Of a stretch of 64,000 nucleotides of DNA, positions 45,401-56,100 are shown in pieces; the stretch's first letter is position 1; each line of letters begins with the position of its first letter. Origin of the DNA: Luidia sarsii (taxonomy: Eukaryota; Echinodermata; Asteroidea; Paxillosida; Luidiidae); the NCBI GenBank assembly GCA_949987565.1, contig OX465104.1, forward strand, positions 6,105,248-6,169,247, given 5' to 3'. The notes beneath the pieces are model-generated. The model searched no databases, had not been told where the DNA came from, and saw only the letters and a program-made list of their open reading frames with translations. Made by a program: the position numbers and the translations under genes.

Positions 45401-48400
45401 GGTCCTGCTAGGATCGAAACCTCAGGCCCTCTTTTTTTGAGATTCAGTTGAGATTTGAGATTTATGTATTGCAGGTCATTTTAGTGAGCTGCCTGTTTGC
45501 AATAGTTTTTTTAATTTACAAAAAAAGCTTGACACCCAGAAGTCAGTATTTCATTCCTATTTTGTATGCCTTACCAGCCCGAGATGCCTGTATTTTTGCA
45601 TTTGATTTTTTTTTCTGCAAAACAAACGATTGGGCAAAGCACTGAGCATACAGTACTTATTACATATTGAGTAATGCAAACCCTCATTGAATGACAGTTT
45701 TTCAATTCAAAAATTGTAATGTAATTGATTGAAGTCAGTGTTTAGCATAAGAGCCATTCTTTGGAAAAATGGCGAGAAATCTGATATATCAAACAATTTC
45801 ATTACCATACTTATCTTCCTCCTCCCATCAAATCCCAGCAAATATTTTAAATTTCTGATTTCATCAAGCTCCAATTGTACAAAATCCTTTACCTCCCAAA
45901 CATCTTGTAAACTGCTTATTGATCTGAATTACCAAGTAGGTGATACCATGTATATCATCACTTTATAAGCAAAGGAGTATGGCTCTGAAAAGAGCAGGTA
46001 GAAGACTCCTATGTTGAGGAAACATTGAGTTTCCGGCTCTTTTCAGAGCAATACTCCTTCTCAAAGATGACCTATGATTTCCACATTTTGATTCCACCAA
46101 GCAGCCTTTTGTATTTCTATTTATACTATAGATACCACAGTGAGCATTATATCCCATGAGGAATGACAGGGTCAGATCTGATATAAGCAACAGGGCAGTA
46201 TAGAAGCAATCGACAAGGCCCAATCAAAATGGTTCACAGCAGCTTAGAAACAGCTAGAGAGAAAGGGCACAGCATCAGGCACATGAAACAAGATGCCTAT
46301 GCACTCTGCACTCGAAAGACGGGCTGTCATTGTCAGAGATGCCACCGACTACATCAACTAGGCTGTTCCAGACCTGCAGCTGATTTCATGAAACTTACGC
46401 AACACTTTGCTGCCTCTGCAGAAAAGAGCCATTGAGGCGCAAGACTTACGCAACATTTGTACGTTGCGTAAATTACGCAACTTTTCCTGAAATCGGCCGC
46501 TGGTGCCATTTTCATAGAGCCACGTACGGTAAGCACTAAGCACCAAAATTTGCTTAAGCATTAAAAGTCTTAGTCAAAAGATTTGGGTTGCCAGCCAGAG
46601 TTCCACTTCTATCCCATACGAAGCAACCAATTTTGTAATACAAGTCAAGTACAACAAGCCTCAAGTTGAAATATGCTTGGCAATCTCGTTTCAACCAGGG
46701 AAGAAATTTCTTGCTCAGCTCACCATGCTCACGCTTAAGCAGCTGTATGAAATTGGGGCCATTGGACTGCGGTGTGGACGAAAGTCCCGCCGCTGGGTGC
46801 TGCGGTACCTTCAAGTCTCATCTGACACCGACCCCCCCTCCCCTGCCGCAGGTTCGTCCAGGTCTGCAGCTTGTCCGAACTGCTGCAACACATGAGCGAC
46901 AGCGACACCAACTCGCAGGCGACGACGTCCTCGGAGCCGACGCTCATCGACCTGGACGGCGGCGGTTTAGCCCCCACGGCTGACGGCAAGGCGGCCATGG
47001 CTGGCGTTGCCCATCCCGTGCTGCTGGTCTTTGATGGCGACATGCAGCACTTCCAGAATGCCGGTCAGACCCTGTTGAACATTTTCTTTCTTTCTAACTA
47101 ACTAAACTAAAATCTCTCAGTGCCAGGAGGCACATAAGGCTAGGACATCAGCCTTCCACTGGGGTCGGTCTGAGGTTGCATGGCGCACCGCACTCCAGGA
47201 GCTCCAGCCCGCACCGTTTCGTTCAACCTCCACCATACGTGGCCGTGTTGTTTAGGGGCGACCTCTTTTCCTTCCTTCCGGCATCCACCCTAAAGCCACA
47301 GCGCAGTCGTCAGTGAAAGAAAAAGTAAATTCTTTTCTCAATTCAGGAAATGTTTCTTCTATACTCTTGTATGAATACTAAACTTTTAAGTGTAAAGAAA
47401 CCGCTAATGAAATGATTTGGTAAATTCATTCAAGGCATGTTTTTACGTGTAATTTATGCTAAATATGCAGGCGTATGAGGCTTATTTTTAGCTTGCGGCT
47501 TGTGAAACATGTAGCCTATTCAGACTCTTTCTACAACGATGGTCTCAGATTATAATGAAAATGAAGTTAATGACGAGCGATAATGATCATAAATATCAGA
47601 TGGTTAGAGTGCTGTTATGTAAAACCAGAGGACTCGGGTTAAAAATCCCAAGTTTGCCAATTTTGCAATTTGTTTTATATTACTTTACACTATATTTAAG
47701 AAATAGTATATAGTAACATATGCAACCCGCTCTGTGAAAAAGGGTATTATGGAGTGCTATGCTATAACACGTAAAGGGCTGTTCTTTGTGGAGAGGGTGA
47801 ACAAAAATTCATATTGCGATATTTTTTTGTTTTGGTTTACTGTATTGGGTTCTATCATATAAATACTTTCATGAAATCTTTAGAACGGTAGCTTCAAAGG
47901 AACATAACTGTTGCTAGGAGCATTCAAGAGAGTTTCCTTTTAGCAAATTTCCCTTTCCACTTTGAAGGGCTGTATCACTTGAAGCCCTTTATAAAATTTG
48001 TACAATATGATGATGTAAATAACTGTATATCCTCAGAATGCAAAATGCCATGGTGCTCAGACCTACTGCACCAAATTAAAGCTTATAATGCAACCAATTC
48101 AGCTATGCATATAACTAGATTGTTCAATTTTGGCATATAATACCCATTTTTGTGGAGCCGGTCCCATATGTGCTTGTGACGCCACTAATGTAGCACTTGC
48201 CGGGACTGTGTCCCACCGACCTCACCCGCTGCAGGCACCAGCCCCTTCTGCGAGGAGTGGACGCGGCTGCTGCTGGTCAACGGCAGGGAGAACCCGGCCA
48301 GCCTGCGGCAGATCATCGAGGACTTCAAGCTGCGCACCATCCAGGACCTGAACACCCTCAAGAGGCTGGTGCGCCAGGCTGAGTCCGACCACTACGCCCT

Positions 48401-49338
48401 CTACAGGTCAGCCTCATCAAGACATCCATCTGCCAATCGAGTTATCCGCGGCCAACTTTGTACCGCTGCCTAAGCACCCAAATGTGCTTAACCACTTCGC
48501 GCCGGGACCTCCTGGCTTGACCATGCGACGGGGCCCTCCGAATCCGGGCACCACTATTGTGTCCACTTTCTCAGCAAAGACTCTTTTCAGCTTAGAACAA
48601 AGCAATACGAATCCATACAAAGACCCTTTTTGACGCAAGTTGCCACATGAATTGCAAGATTAGCGGAGATTTGAAAATGATGCATTGTTCAAAAACCCCC
48701 GTATGGCGGTCATCGGCGCTGAAAAACCATCCGGCGCGAAGTGGCTAAGCACGAAAAGTTATGAGTCATGTGATTGCCTGCCAACTCAAACTTCTCTTTT
48801 GTTTCATGCTAAGCAAAGAATAGGGGAATACAAGTCAAGAACAGTTGACATCAAATCACAGTGTGGTTTGCAATCTTGTTAACACGAGGGACAGTTTTCA
48901 TGCTAAGCAGATTTTCTTTGTTAAGCAGCTCTTTAGAATTGGGCCCAGGCCATGAAGCGTCCCACTACAATTTTTGTTTTGGTTGCGGGCAAAATCTTGG
49001 ACAGAAAATTAAAAAACCTGTTGCAACTCTCATGCAGTTTTCTTTGTGAGTAAATTCACTGATCAACTGATCAATTGAGCCTTTGGTTTATTGAGCAATT
49101 GATCAATAGATTTATCAATTTGTTCAACTGATCAATGCGCTGATCGATCAATTGACCAATATATGAATTGATCAATCATTGAACTTATCGGTTGATCAAT
49201 TATTCAAATTATTGACTGATCAATTGTTTAGCGGATCAAATAATTAATTGGTCAATTTTTCAACTGACTAAGAGATGAATTGATCAATCATTCAACTTAT
49301 CAATTGATCAATTGCTAGAGATTGGTTCCATTTTTTAG

Positions 49339-49369
<31 letters not shown>

Positions 49370-49548
49370 CTTATACCGTTTCATTTTCAATCAGGGCCTT
49401 TGCGTTCCTGCGCGACTGTGGCAACGGGGGCGTCCTGCTCAGACACATCTGGAAGGACGAGAACACGGTCACCTCGCAGGACACGCAGAGCGTCCTGCAC
49501 GTACTGGAGGAGTTCATCAGCACCAACGGCTCCTTGGCAAAGGCCTAG
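39493..49548 (+). CDS. C17orf75: C17orf75 / NJMU-R1 orthologue (10 exons)
   Basis: In mammals C17orf75 forms a complex with WDR11 and FAM91A1 that helps capture endosome-derived vesicles at the trans-Golgi; it is also reported as testis-expressed. Exons: 39493-39596, 40920-41018, 41701-41826, 42663-42812, 43857-43914, 44166-44282, 45160-45224, 46852-47063, 48235-48406, 49395-49548; 1257 nt = 418 aa (human 396), all phases consistent. Conserved pieces, compared from memory of the human protein: DFSLSVIATDL, KRLSRGTVYGGSGNV, EYVVCFL, LELFRPELDAY, FCEEWTRLLLVNG, LRQIIEDFKLRTIQDLNTLKR, RQAESDHYALY and LEEFIS near the end. No signal or membrane segment; a cytosolic soluble protein is expected. Intron 4 is of U12 AT-AC type. 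Exon 8 carries a less conserved Ser/Thr/Asp/Gly-rich linker (residues about 255-285). The introns hold SINEs and foldbacks. Confidence 0.93.
40594..40695. mobile_element. Foldback 'GATTCGGGTGACTGT', copy 1
   Basis: GATTCGGGTGACTGT and its exact complement abut as a perfect 30-bp palindrome (40604-40633). Outer GGTCCGAGT/ACTCGGAC and AAAAAAAGGGTGACTTGTCG follow. Related text in opposite orientation lies at 60958-61075. In C17orf75 intron 1. Confidence 0.7.
41090..41160. mobile_element. TTTCGATCC family remnant
   Basis: Diverged copy: GAGGGCCTGGTGTCTCGC...TCTCAAAGGTGG...TCTGCCTTTTTAGAAAGGCCCTG. In C17orf75 intron 2, before exon 3. Confidence 0.5.
41219..41990. repeat. tRNA-derived SINE family B, copies in C17orf75 intron 2 and intron 3
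   Basis: Minus-strand SINE text at 41219-41345 (GACTGGACTGAGACTTGAACCCAAGACC, a reverse B box). At 41860-41990 an inverted pair of the same tail: GACTGGACCGGGACTTTAGAACC...GGTCTCAGGTTCAAGCCCCAGACCAGTC. Both carry the family tail TTTGCCAATTTTCAAAAT. Exon 3 (41701-41826) lies between them. Confidence 0.7.
42267..42462. mobile_element. MITE family 'ATCATCGGTTG', copy 2 (inverted)
   Basis: Reverse complement of 2822-3013 along its full length. Left end AAGACTCTTGTCAAAAAGATCATCGG; right end ATGATCTTTTTGACGAGAGACCTT. Located in C17orf75 intron 3. A degraded SINE A head follows at about 42512-42600. Confidence 0.8.
42886..43165 (-). repeat. tRNA-derived SINE family B copies inside the U12 intron
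   Basis: On the minus strand, GGGCTGGATAACTCAGATGG TAAGAGCGCTGG...CCAGAGG...GTTGAAGTTCCGG is tRNA-like: A box, anticodon-arm-like pair and degenerate B box. It is flanked by two further tail fragments (42886-42930, 43117-43165). Family tail: CAAAGTTTTCTTTGC. Confidence 0.75.
43430..43746. mobile_element. MITE family related to CAACATTGG elements, truncated copy
   Basis: Shares a long interior with 57434-57784 (ACCGAGTCTCGAGAAA, ACTATAACCATCTTC, GTTTCATGTAAATCTGTGAAC) and ends TACCAATGTTGTGTAGGGGCTTTAAGG. The left end is missing or diverged. It lies within the U12 intron. Confidence 0.75.
44403..44545. mobile_element. GTGACACCATGT foldback, copy D (left half only)
   Basis: GTGACACCATGTACATCATCTC...GGTCTGAAAAGAGCTGGTTACTCAACGTTTCGGGCAGTGTGTACTCTG is the left half of the copy-B-like form; the right arm is missing. 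A degenerate (AATC)n run follows at 44550-44650. Confidence 0.75.
44821..45040. mobile_element. GTGACCCGGCACAGC element, truncated copy 1
   Basis: Begins GTGACCCGGCACAGCGACATGAGGAATATCCCACC and runs collinear with the copies at 55001 and 58789 to GGATTTCGGGGGAGTGTTTGTG; the right terminus is missing. In C17orf75 intron 6. Confidence 0.82.
45385..45700. mobile_element. TTTCGATCC half-hairpin and SINE A tail
   Basis: 45388-45440 holds CTGCCTTTGAGAAAGGTCCTGCTAGGATCGAAAC, one arm of the foldback. 45630-45700 holds GGGCAAAGCACTGAGCATAC...GCAAACCCTCATTGAATGACAG, the SINE A tail. In C17orf75 intron 7. Confidence 0.65.
45935..46080. mobile_element. GTGACACCATGT foldback, copy E
   Basis: GGTGATACCATGTATATCATC...GGAGTATGGCTCTGAAAAGAGC and its complement GCTCTTTTCAGAGCAATACTCC. 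Diverged arms of about 55 bp. In C17orf75 intron 7. Confidence 0.78.
49060..49375. repeat. Degenerate TTGATCAA palindromic repeat and (ATTG)n run
   Basis: TGATCAATTGATCAA-type text recurs irregularly for about 260 bp in C17orf75 intron 9, followed by six GATT units (49340-49368) just before the last exon's acceptor. Probably a decayed tetranucleotide array. Confidence 0.75.
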
Positions 49549-49602
49549 GCACAGGCTGGGAGGGGGATAGTGTGAAGGTGTGGGATGGCTGACCAATCAG
49601 TG

Positions 49603-50095
49603 AGCCCAGATTATAGGATATGAGGTCGATTTCACCAAACTCATCGTAACTTACGATCCGTCACAGGACGATAGCCCAGATTATAGGATATGCGGTCGAT
49701 TTCACCAAACTCATCGTAACTTACGATCCGTCACAGGACGATAGCCCAGATTATAGGATATGCGGTCGATTTCACCAAACTCATCGTAACTTACGATCTG
49801 TCACAGGACGATAGCCCAGATTATGGGATATGCGGTCGATTTCACCAAACTCATCGTAACTTACGATCCGTCACAGGATGATAGCCCAGATTATGGGATA
49901 TGCGGTCGATTTCACCAAACTCATTGTAACTTACGATCCGTCACAGGACGATAGCCCAGATCATGGGATATGCGGTCGATTTCACCAAACTCATCGTAAC
50001 TTACGATCCGTCACAGGACAATAGCCCAGATTATAAGATATGCGGTCGATTTCACCAAACTCATCGTAACTCACGATCCACCACAGGACGACGAG
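49603..50095. repeat. 70-bp minisatellite, ~7 copies, after the C17orf75 stop
   Basis: Unit: AGCCCAGATTATAGGATATG then CGGTCGATTTCACCAAACTC then ATCGTAACTTACGATCCGTC then ACAGGACGAT. Seven near-identical copies begin 55 bp after the TAG, so they may lie in the 3' UTR. Each unit contains the inverted pair GATCGTAA/TTACGATC. At 50160-50200 the text GGATCGTAAGGCTTTGTGAAATCCAGCCC is the reverse of the unit core, suggesting the array grew from one arm of an inverted-repeat element. Confidence 0.93.
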
Positions 50096-50199
50096 CGATG
50101 CACAGAAACCACACGGTGTATCACAACTCACGATGGGTCATCCATTGTTAGTTGAGTTGCAATGGATCGTAAGGCTTTGTGAAATCCAGCCCAGGATCT

Positions 50200-50671
50200 A
50201 TGTAGAGAACTGACCTCGCCAGCGAGTTTGACCAATGCTGGACATTCCGACGAGCAATATGTAGAAGGAGGCAGGGGCCTTAACATGTTTGATCACGAGT
50301 CGACATTTACTGACGTCCTGCGGGATGCTTTCTAGTGCAGACGTCTCAGCCACATGACCACGAAGCTGGTCTAGATCGTGTGGATATTCTGTTTGTGTGC
50401 CAGGAAGCTGCCCTAATTGTAACCCCCAAGCAAAAGGAGCACAGACTTTGATGTCAACCCTTGGATAGGGAAGACAGATTGGAGGCTGGGCCGAAGCCAT
50501 GGTTTTTAATAGGCCCCCACGCTGTCTAGGGCTAGGGCTATGCCCAGGACACACAGGGATGTGCAGCTGATAGTAGACATAGCCGTAGCTCTCGCAGTCC
50601 ACTTTGGGCTCAGTCCATGCCATCCCTCTCAGCCACCGACATTTTCCTGTTCCAAAGTCCCATGCAGGACT
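50200..50671. other. No gene assigned; long minus frame of unknown meaning
   Basis: The minus frame 50815-50198 (205 codons) is open here, but its first quarter is the foldback at 50672-50850 and the rest has no domain I recognise. It could be chance or a decayed element. Confidence 0.4.
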
Positions 50672-50850
50672 CTTGCCGTGACACCATGTGTATGATTTTT
50701 CCCAAGAGCGAGTTCGGGTCTGAGAACTCGACCTTTCAGGCAGTCTCCTGACGATGGGCAGTGTGGGTACGATTACTGCCTGAAATAGTGAGTTACTGGC
50801 TCTTCTCAGAGCCACGTTCGGTCTCCATAGAGATTATTCGCACGGTGTCA
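50672..50850. mobile_element. GTGACACCATGT foldback, copy F
   Basis: CCGTGACACCATGTGTATGA at the left and CGCACGGTGTCATCCC at the right, with inner AACTCGACCTTTCAGGCAGT...ACTGCCTGAAATAGTGAGTT. Diverged. Confidence 0.75.
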
Positions 50851-51445
50851 TCCCATGGTGATTTACCGTGACCATGAAAACCTAGTTGCATTCCAACTCA
50901 TCCCTTAAGTGGGTCTACTTCTTAACAGATGCACATCATGTCTTGCTTGAACTGATTGTATTTACTTTTATTATTGTAAATAATTGATCCTTTCCATCGT
51001 TAAGTTGTTAGACACTTTTTAAAGAAATATTAATTTATTGTATCATCGGTTGTATTATAGTGCTGTACGGAAAGTTGAAATCGTAGTTGAAAAGATTATC
51101 AGAACGGTGCCGCTGGAAATCGTAACACCGGACCCCTTTTCCTTTTCGAGATTGTACAGACAATTCGGGGACCAATTATTATCCAAGGGGATCGAGTTTC
51201 ACGCCCAGTTTGTCAGAAAGAGAGAAAAAAAGGAAAAAGAAATCACGAGTTGCCGAGGGATTTGGATGCACAATCATTCCGCTTGGCCCGAAACTTCAGT
51301 ACCTTTTTACGTTTTTAATACTTTTAGTCAGAATATTTTTCCCCTTTAATGTGAAGACTACGTGTACTTTAAAGCGAATTTTTACTTTGATACTTTGCAC
51401 GCCGCCGAAGATTCAAAGAGAGACTCGCGTACATTGCTTGACCCT

Positions 51446-51446
<1 letters not shown>
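50851..51446. other. Intergenic, nothing recognised
   Basis: AT-rich; the frame at 51038-51349 shows no domain. No repeat shared with other parts of the window was seen. Confidence 0.4.

Positions 51447-51478
<32 letters not shown>
51447..51478. repeat. Poly-T run (~32 nt)
   Basis: Uninterrupted T run on + (poly-A on -). It could be the tail of a minus-strand retroposed sequence, but nothing recognisable adjoins it. Confidence 0.85.
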
Positions 51479-51481
<3 letters not shown>

Positions 51482-51859
51482 TCCGTGATGTATAGCTCTC
51501 ACAGATTCCCTTGTTCGTTCATTCGTGCAGCCCGTTCCATTGCTTTATGTCGAGGGGCAACAACTCCACATTCTTTCCTCTTGTTTCTTAAATTTTGTTT
51601 TATTTATACAAGCATGTGTATGATATTATTCCATCTGATCAAGATATCGGTGTTGATAATAATGTAAAATAAAAGTAGTAATTATAGTGATGATATCGGC
51701 ATGAAGATCGGTCTGGATAATTGTGCTGTGATGTAGATCACAAAAGAGAGAGAGAGAGAGAGATGTGTATTTGGAGGGCGTTTGCCTCACAGTATGGATC
51801 ACAGCTAAGAGGTATAGGAGAGTGCAAGAAGAGACTTAGGGTGATAACACGAGGCGGGT

Positions 51860-52890
51860 CTACTCCCCCTCCGCCTCCCCTCCCCTCCTTCCCATTCCTC
51901 TCCTGTTGCCTCCCTTCCCCCTCTCCCCTCCCTGCACCTTTCCCCTCCCTCCCCCTCTCCCTCTACCCCCTCTCCCCTCCCCCTCTCCCCTTCATTCCCC
52001 TCTCCCTCTATCCCTTCTCCTTTCCCTTCCCATCTCCCTCCCTTCCCATCTCCCCCTTCCCCTATCCCTCCCTTCCCCCTCTCCCTTCCCTTCCCCCTCT
52101 CCCCTCCCTCTCCACTCTCCCTCCCTCCCCACTCTCCCTCCCACCCCTCTTCCCTCCCTCCCCTCTTCCTTCCACCTCTCCCCTCCCTCACCTTCTCTCC
52201 CCCTTCCCCCTCTCCCATCCCTCCCCTTCTCTCCCCCTCTCCCTGATCCCTATTCCCTCTCGACCCCTTCCCCCTCTCTCTCCCTCCTCATCCCCTCCCC
52301 TTACTTTCCCCTTCCACAACCCTCCCACTTTCTCCCCTCCCTTCTCCCATCTCCCTCCCTTCCCATCTCCCCTTTCCCTATCCCTCCCTTCTCCCTCTCC
52401 CTTCCCTTCCCCCTCTCCCTTCCCTTCCCCCTCTCCCTTCCCTTCCCCCTTCCCTTCCCACTCTCCCTCCCTTCCCCCTCTTCCCTCCCTCCCCTCTTCC
52501 TCCCTTCCCCCTCTCCCCTCCCTCCCCTTCTCTCCCTTCCCCCTCTCCCTCCCTATCCCCTCTCCACCCCTTCCCCCTCTCCATCCCTTCCCCCTCTCCA
52601 TCCCTTCTCCCTCTCCCCTCCCTCCCCATCCCCTCCCCTTACTTTCCCCTTCCACAACTGTCCCACTTTCTCCCCTCCCTTCTCCCTCTCTCCATCCCTT
52701 CCCACTCTCCCTCCCTACCCCCTCTCCATCCCTTCTCCCTCTCCCCTCCCTCCCCATCCCCTCCCCTTACTTTCCTCTTCCACCACCCTCCCACTTTCTC
52801 CCCTCCCTTTCCCCTCTCCCTCCCTTCCCCTTCTCCCTCCCTTCCCCCTCTCCCCTCTCTTCCCCCTCTCCCCTTCTTCCCCTCTCCCAA
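51860..52890. repeat. CCCTCTCCCTTCC polypyrimidine tract, ~1 kb
   Basis: Nearly pure C/T on +. Segments of 100-250 bp recur (for example CTTACTTTCCCCTTCCACAAC at about 52300 and 52637, a variant at 52764). This indicates unequal-exchange growth of a higher-order unit. Pro/Ser/Leu frames (up to 430 codons) and Gly/Glu/Arg frames on - are artefacts. Confidence 0.92.
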
Positions 52891-53103
52891 TTAGACACCG
52901 ATTGCTTATTTCCAACATGCTCTGGCGCACTTACGGTCTTCCTGGTACAAAGCCAAAGTGGCGTGAGGAGTGGTATTTTGGGTCATCATCATGAACTCTC
53001 GTGCAGTCAATAGTAATTGTAATGTTCCACTACCAGTGTCTACTGTAACCGCCCGTCAAACGGGTGACGGCGTGCTGGCTGTCTCACCCCACCTATCGTA
53101 GCG

Positions 53104-56100
53104 ATGCCGGAACGCACTGCAATGCCACCGAAGACGGTGCTCATTACTTTCATCCTCCTGCTCTTCTCAGGGCTTGTCAGGGACATTGAAGGTAAGCGAT
53201 CTCTTTCTGTTGTGTTTTGTTCGACTCGATCGTTTGGATGTTTTGGGCTTCCTTTTCTTCATAGTTGTGCGCACTGTGGCATAGCCCCTATAGATCCCTG
53301 TGTATGGATTGATTTCCATTTTTTATACCACTGCTCTATACCCCATCTCCATTCCCGATGTGCGCTGCGCTGCACGAGCCAATGAGATGGCGCCACTAGG
53401 GACATTCCAATGATCTCGTTCACTGTGAAACTGAAAAATGGAAGCTAACATTTTCAACGGCGTTAGTCCACGAATCATCTTGAGTGACATTGTTGCAAAC
53501 TGCTTACCGATTTGAATTTCAGAAATACAAATCTCGAAATGCCCAACGTCCGGATCGCGGTGATAAAAAAACACCTAAATTCTCCTGTCAAAATTCGGTG
53601 AAAATAACAACATTTTCAGAAAAGGATTTTTGACATTTTGACCGTGCACCACATGTAAACTAGTGGCAAACGTCGTTTCATATCTCGTCCCTACTCCCTG
53701 GCAGTCCCTTCGATCTCAGCCTAGACTGTCTTCCAGCTTTCCTCTTTGACCTTAATCATTTCGCGTTTCAATAAATGGAAAATGAATGTATGTAGTAGGC
53801 CTATACAAACAAGCAAAAGCAGCCTGCCAGTCATGATTATAACAAAAAATGAGTTATCCTTTTTCCAATATTCGCCCACCCACTCCTCGGTGTTTCATGT
53901 GACATTCTAAAAACGAGAAAAACCAAGAAAACAATTTCTGGACCGGGACTTGAACCCGAGACTTCAGGCTCATTAACCTTAGCTATCCAGCTCTTCCCCA
54001 AATAAAAGTCAACTATAATATTTTTTTTCGGCATGAAAAAACTCAACATAAGAAAGAAGGGTGCATGAAGCACGTGAGAATGGAGACATTTCTGACGTAG
54101 TTTTACTGCCAGAAACTTTTGTACACAACCAATTGAGTTTCTGTTGCATGATCCTGTGATGACATCGAAAATTTGCTCATGAATATTGAAATTCATGCAA
54201 ATTTGACACCCCAGAATGATCGAGTGTGAAAAAACAGTTTGACTGTTAGCAACATCACAGTTGTGTGCAACATGGATTTAAGCGATAAAATGTATTTTGC
54301 AGCAGCCCTGTCTACTGTCTAGTGGTTTTACTGCATGCCTACTTCTGAATCTACGCCATCACTGGACAAAATTATAATTGTCCCTATTTCATCCGACAAG
54401 TTATGTTTTTGGGCCCGTGCCTCAATGCTGCCATTTCTTTTCCCACTTATTTCCCGTAGGGAGGGTGTGCCACATGGTTCAAGAGCCCGACCCGGCCGCC
54501 CGCTACCAGTACCGCTGGCTGGTACCCGTCCGGGAGCCGTGCCTCTGCACCGTGGTTCTGTTCGGCGGGATGTCCGCCCGAGCCCTGCCCAGACCCTATG
54601 CCGTCGTGTACCACGACACCTTTCTGCACAGTCTGAACCTGACGGAAATCCAGACCTTTCTGGGCTGCAGATCTGATCCACGTGAGTCGTTTTTGTTGCA
54701 AGCTGTACCTTTCCCCCCTCTCGACAAAATGCTAGGTAGGCCTGTATACAAAGTGACACCCAACCACCCGATCTGACCTGTGCAGCGCACGAAAGACGTT
54801 CCTATCAATTATGTGCTGCACAGTATTTTCTGAGCTGCTCAGCCTAAAAGAGTATACTCAGTGATCATGCCAATGCTGTAACGAGTCACCGAACAGGGTT
54901 TTTTTTAACTGGAGTCAAATTGAGTAATTTGAATCACTCATTTCGAGTTCCTAGGGCTAAATGCCCTATAAGGACTCGAGTGCAGTTGCCCCCAAAATTT
55001 GTGACCCGGCACTGCGACATGAGGAATATCCCACCAAAATACTTTTCGAGTAAACAACGCCTAAAGTCAAAGTATCTTCATAATTCGATTAAAAATCAAT
55101 TTTATTTCATTTTTGTATTTTCGGAAAGTTAATGTATTGGAAGAAATTTTGATATCATTTGAAAGCTAATGATACGCTCTTTCACATCATTAGAAAATCT
55201 CAAAATGTCAAAAGTGGGGGTTATTTCTCATTATGATGTGCCGGTGTCCTGCCCAAAAAGTGTCCCTGCCAAATACTGTCCGCTCATTAGCATACTGATC
55301 GCTGATTGGTTAGCGTTAGGACTAGGATTGGGGTCGTTAGGGTTAGGGTTTGGATTAGAATTAGGATTGGGATTAGGATTAGGGTTAGGATTAGGGTTGT
55401 TTGGGTTAGGGTTAGCGTTACGGTTACAGTTAGGGTCCAACGGTACCAAAGTGCCCAACGTTGCGTGTGTTAGGCCAGCAACCATACACAATGCGTGTGT
55501 AGTGCGCAACCATACCCCAACCACGGTGGTTGAATGTCATACGTATTGGACCAATCAGCGATCAGTATGCTAATGAGTGGACACTATTTGGCAGGGGACA
55601 CTATTTGGCATGACACCGGGTCACATTTGGTCAGACTCAAGTTGAGTCACTGAATTGAGTTATTATATACCGCGCGATACGCACGATGCTCGATATATAC
55701 AGTCATGTACTCCACAGCGCCACTCTGGCGTGAACTATGGTGAACCATTAGGCCCTGTGCTGCAGGTATATGAACGCCGCGGAATTGCTCGGTTTCATGT
55801 AATTATTTTGTGCTCATCTCGGAGACAATACATTGATAGCAACTATAGTAAACGGTAAAATACATTTTCTTTTTTTTCGTCCTTCTCCACAGCTTGCTCC
55901 TTTCACACTGAACCGAAGATACCGCATAGATTCGCGTTCATACTGCAGCCCCTTACAATGCCATTCCGTTTGGACTTCACCTTGAAGTCTGAACGTGAAC
56001 CGTTTATCGCCCTGGCGACAGAGAGAACAGAGGCCTCCATCTTTGCCGAGATAAGTAAGTACAGAAGTGTTCCCTTCAGATGTGGTCAGTTTTAAAGGCT

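Noticed and set aside
50198..50815. 205-codon minus frame
   Set aside because: Its start lies in a foldback element and the rest has no recognisable domain, splice context or codon signature; kept only as an unassigned stretch.
51721..53013. 430-codon Pro/Ser-rich frame and overlapping frames
   Set aside because: Nearly all of it is the CT tract, and each frame reads as low-complexity Pro/Ser/Leu; no unique domain.
55231..55524. Asn/Pro repeat protein on the minus strand
   Set aside because: It is the translation of the TTAGGG-like core of a nested hairpin element.
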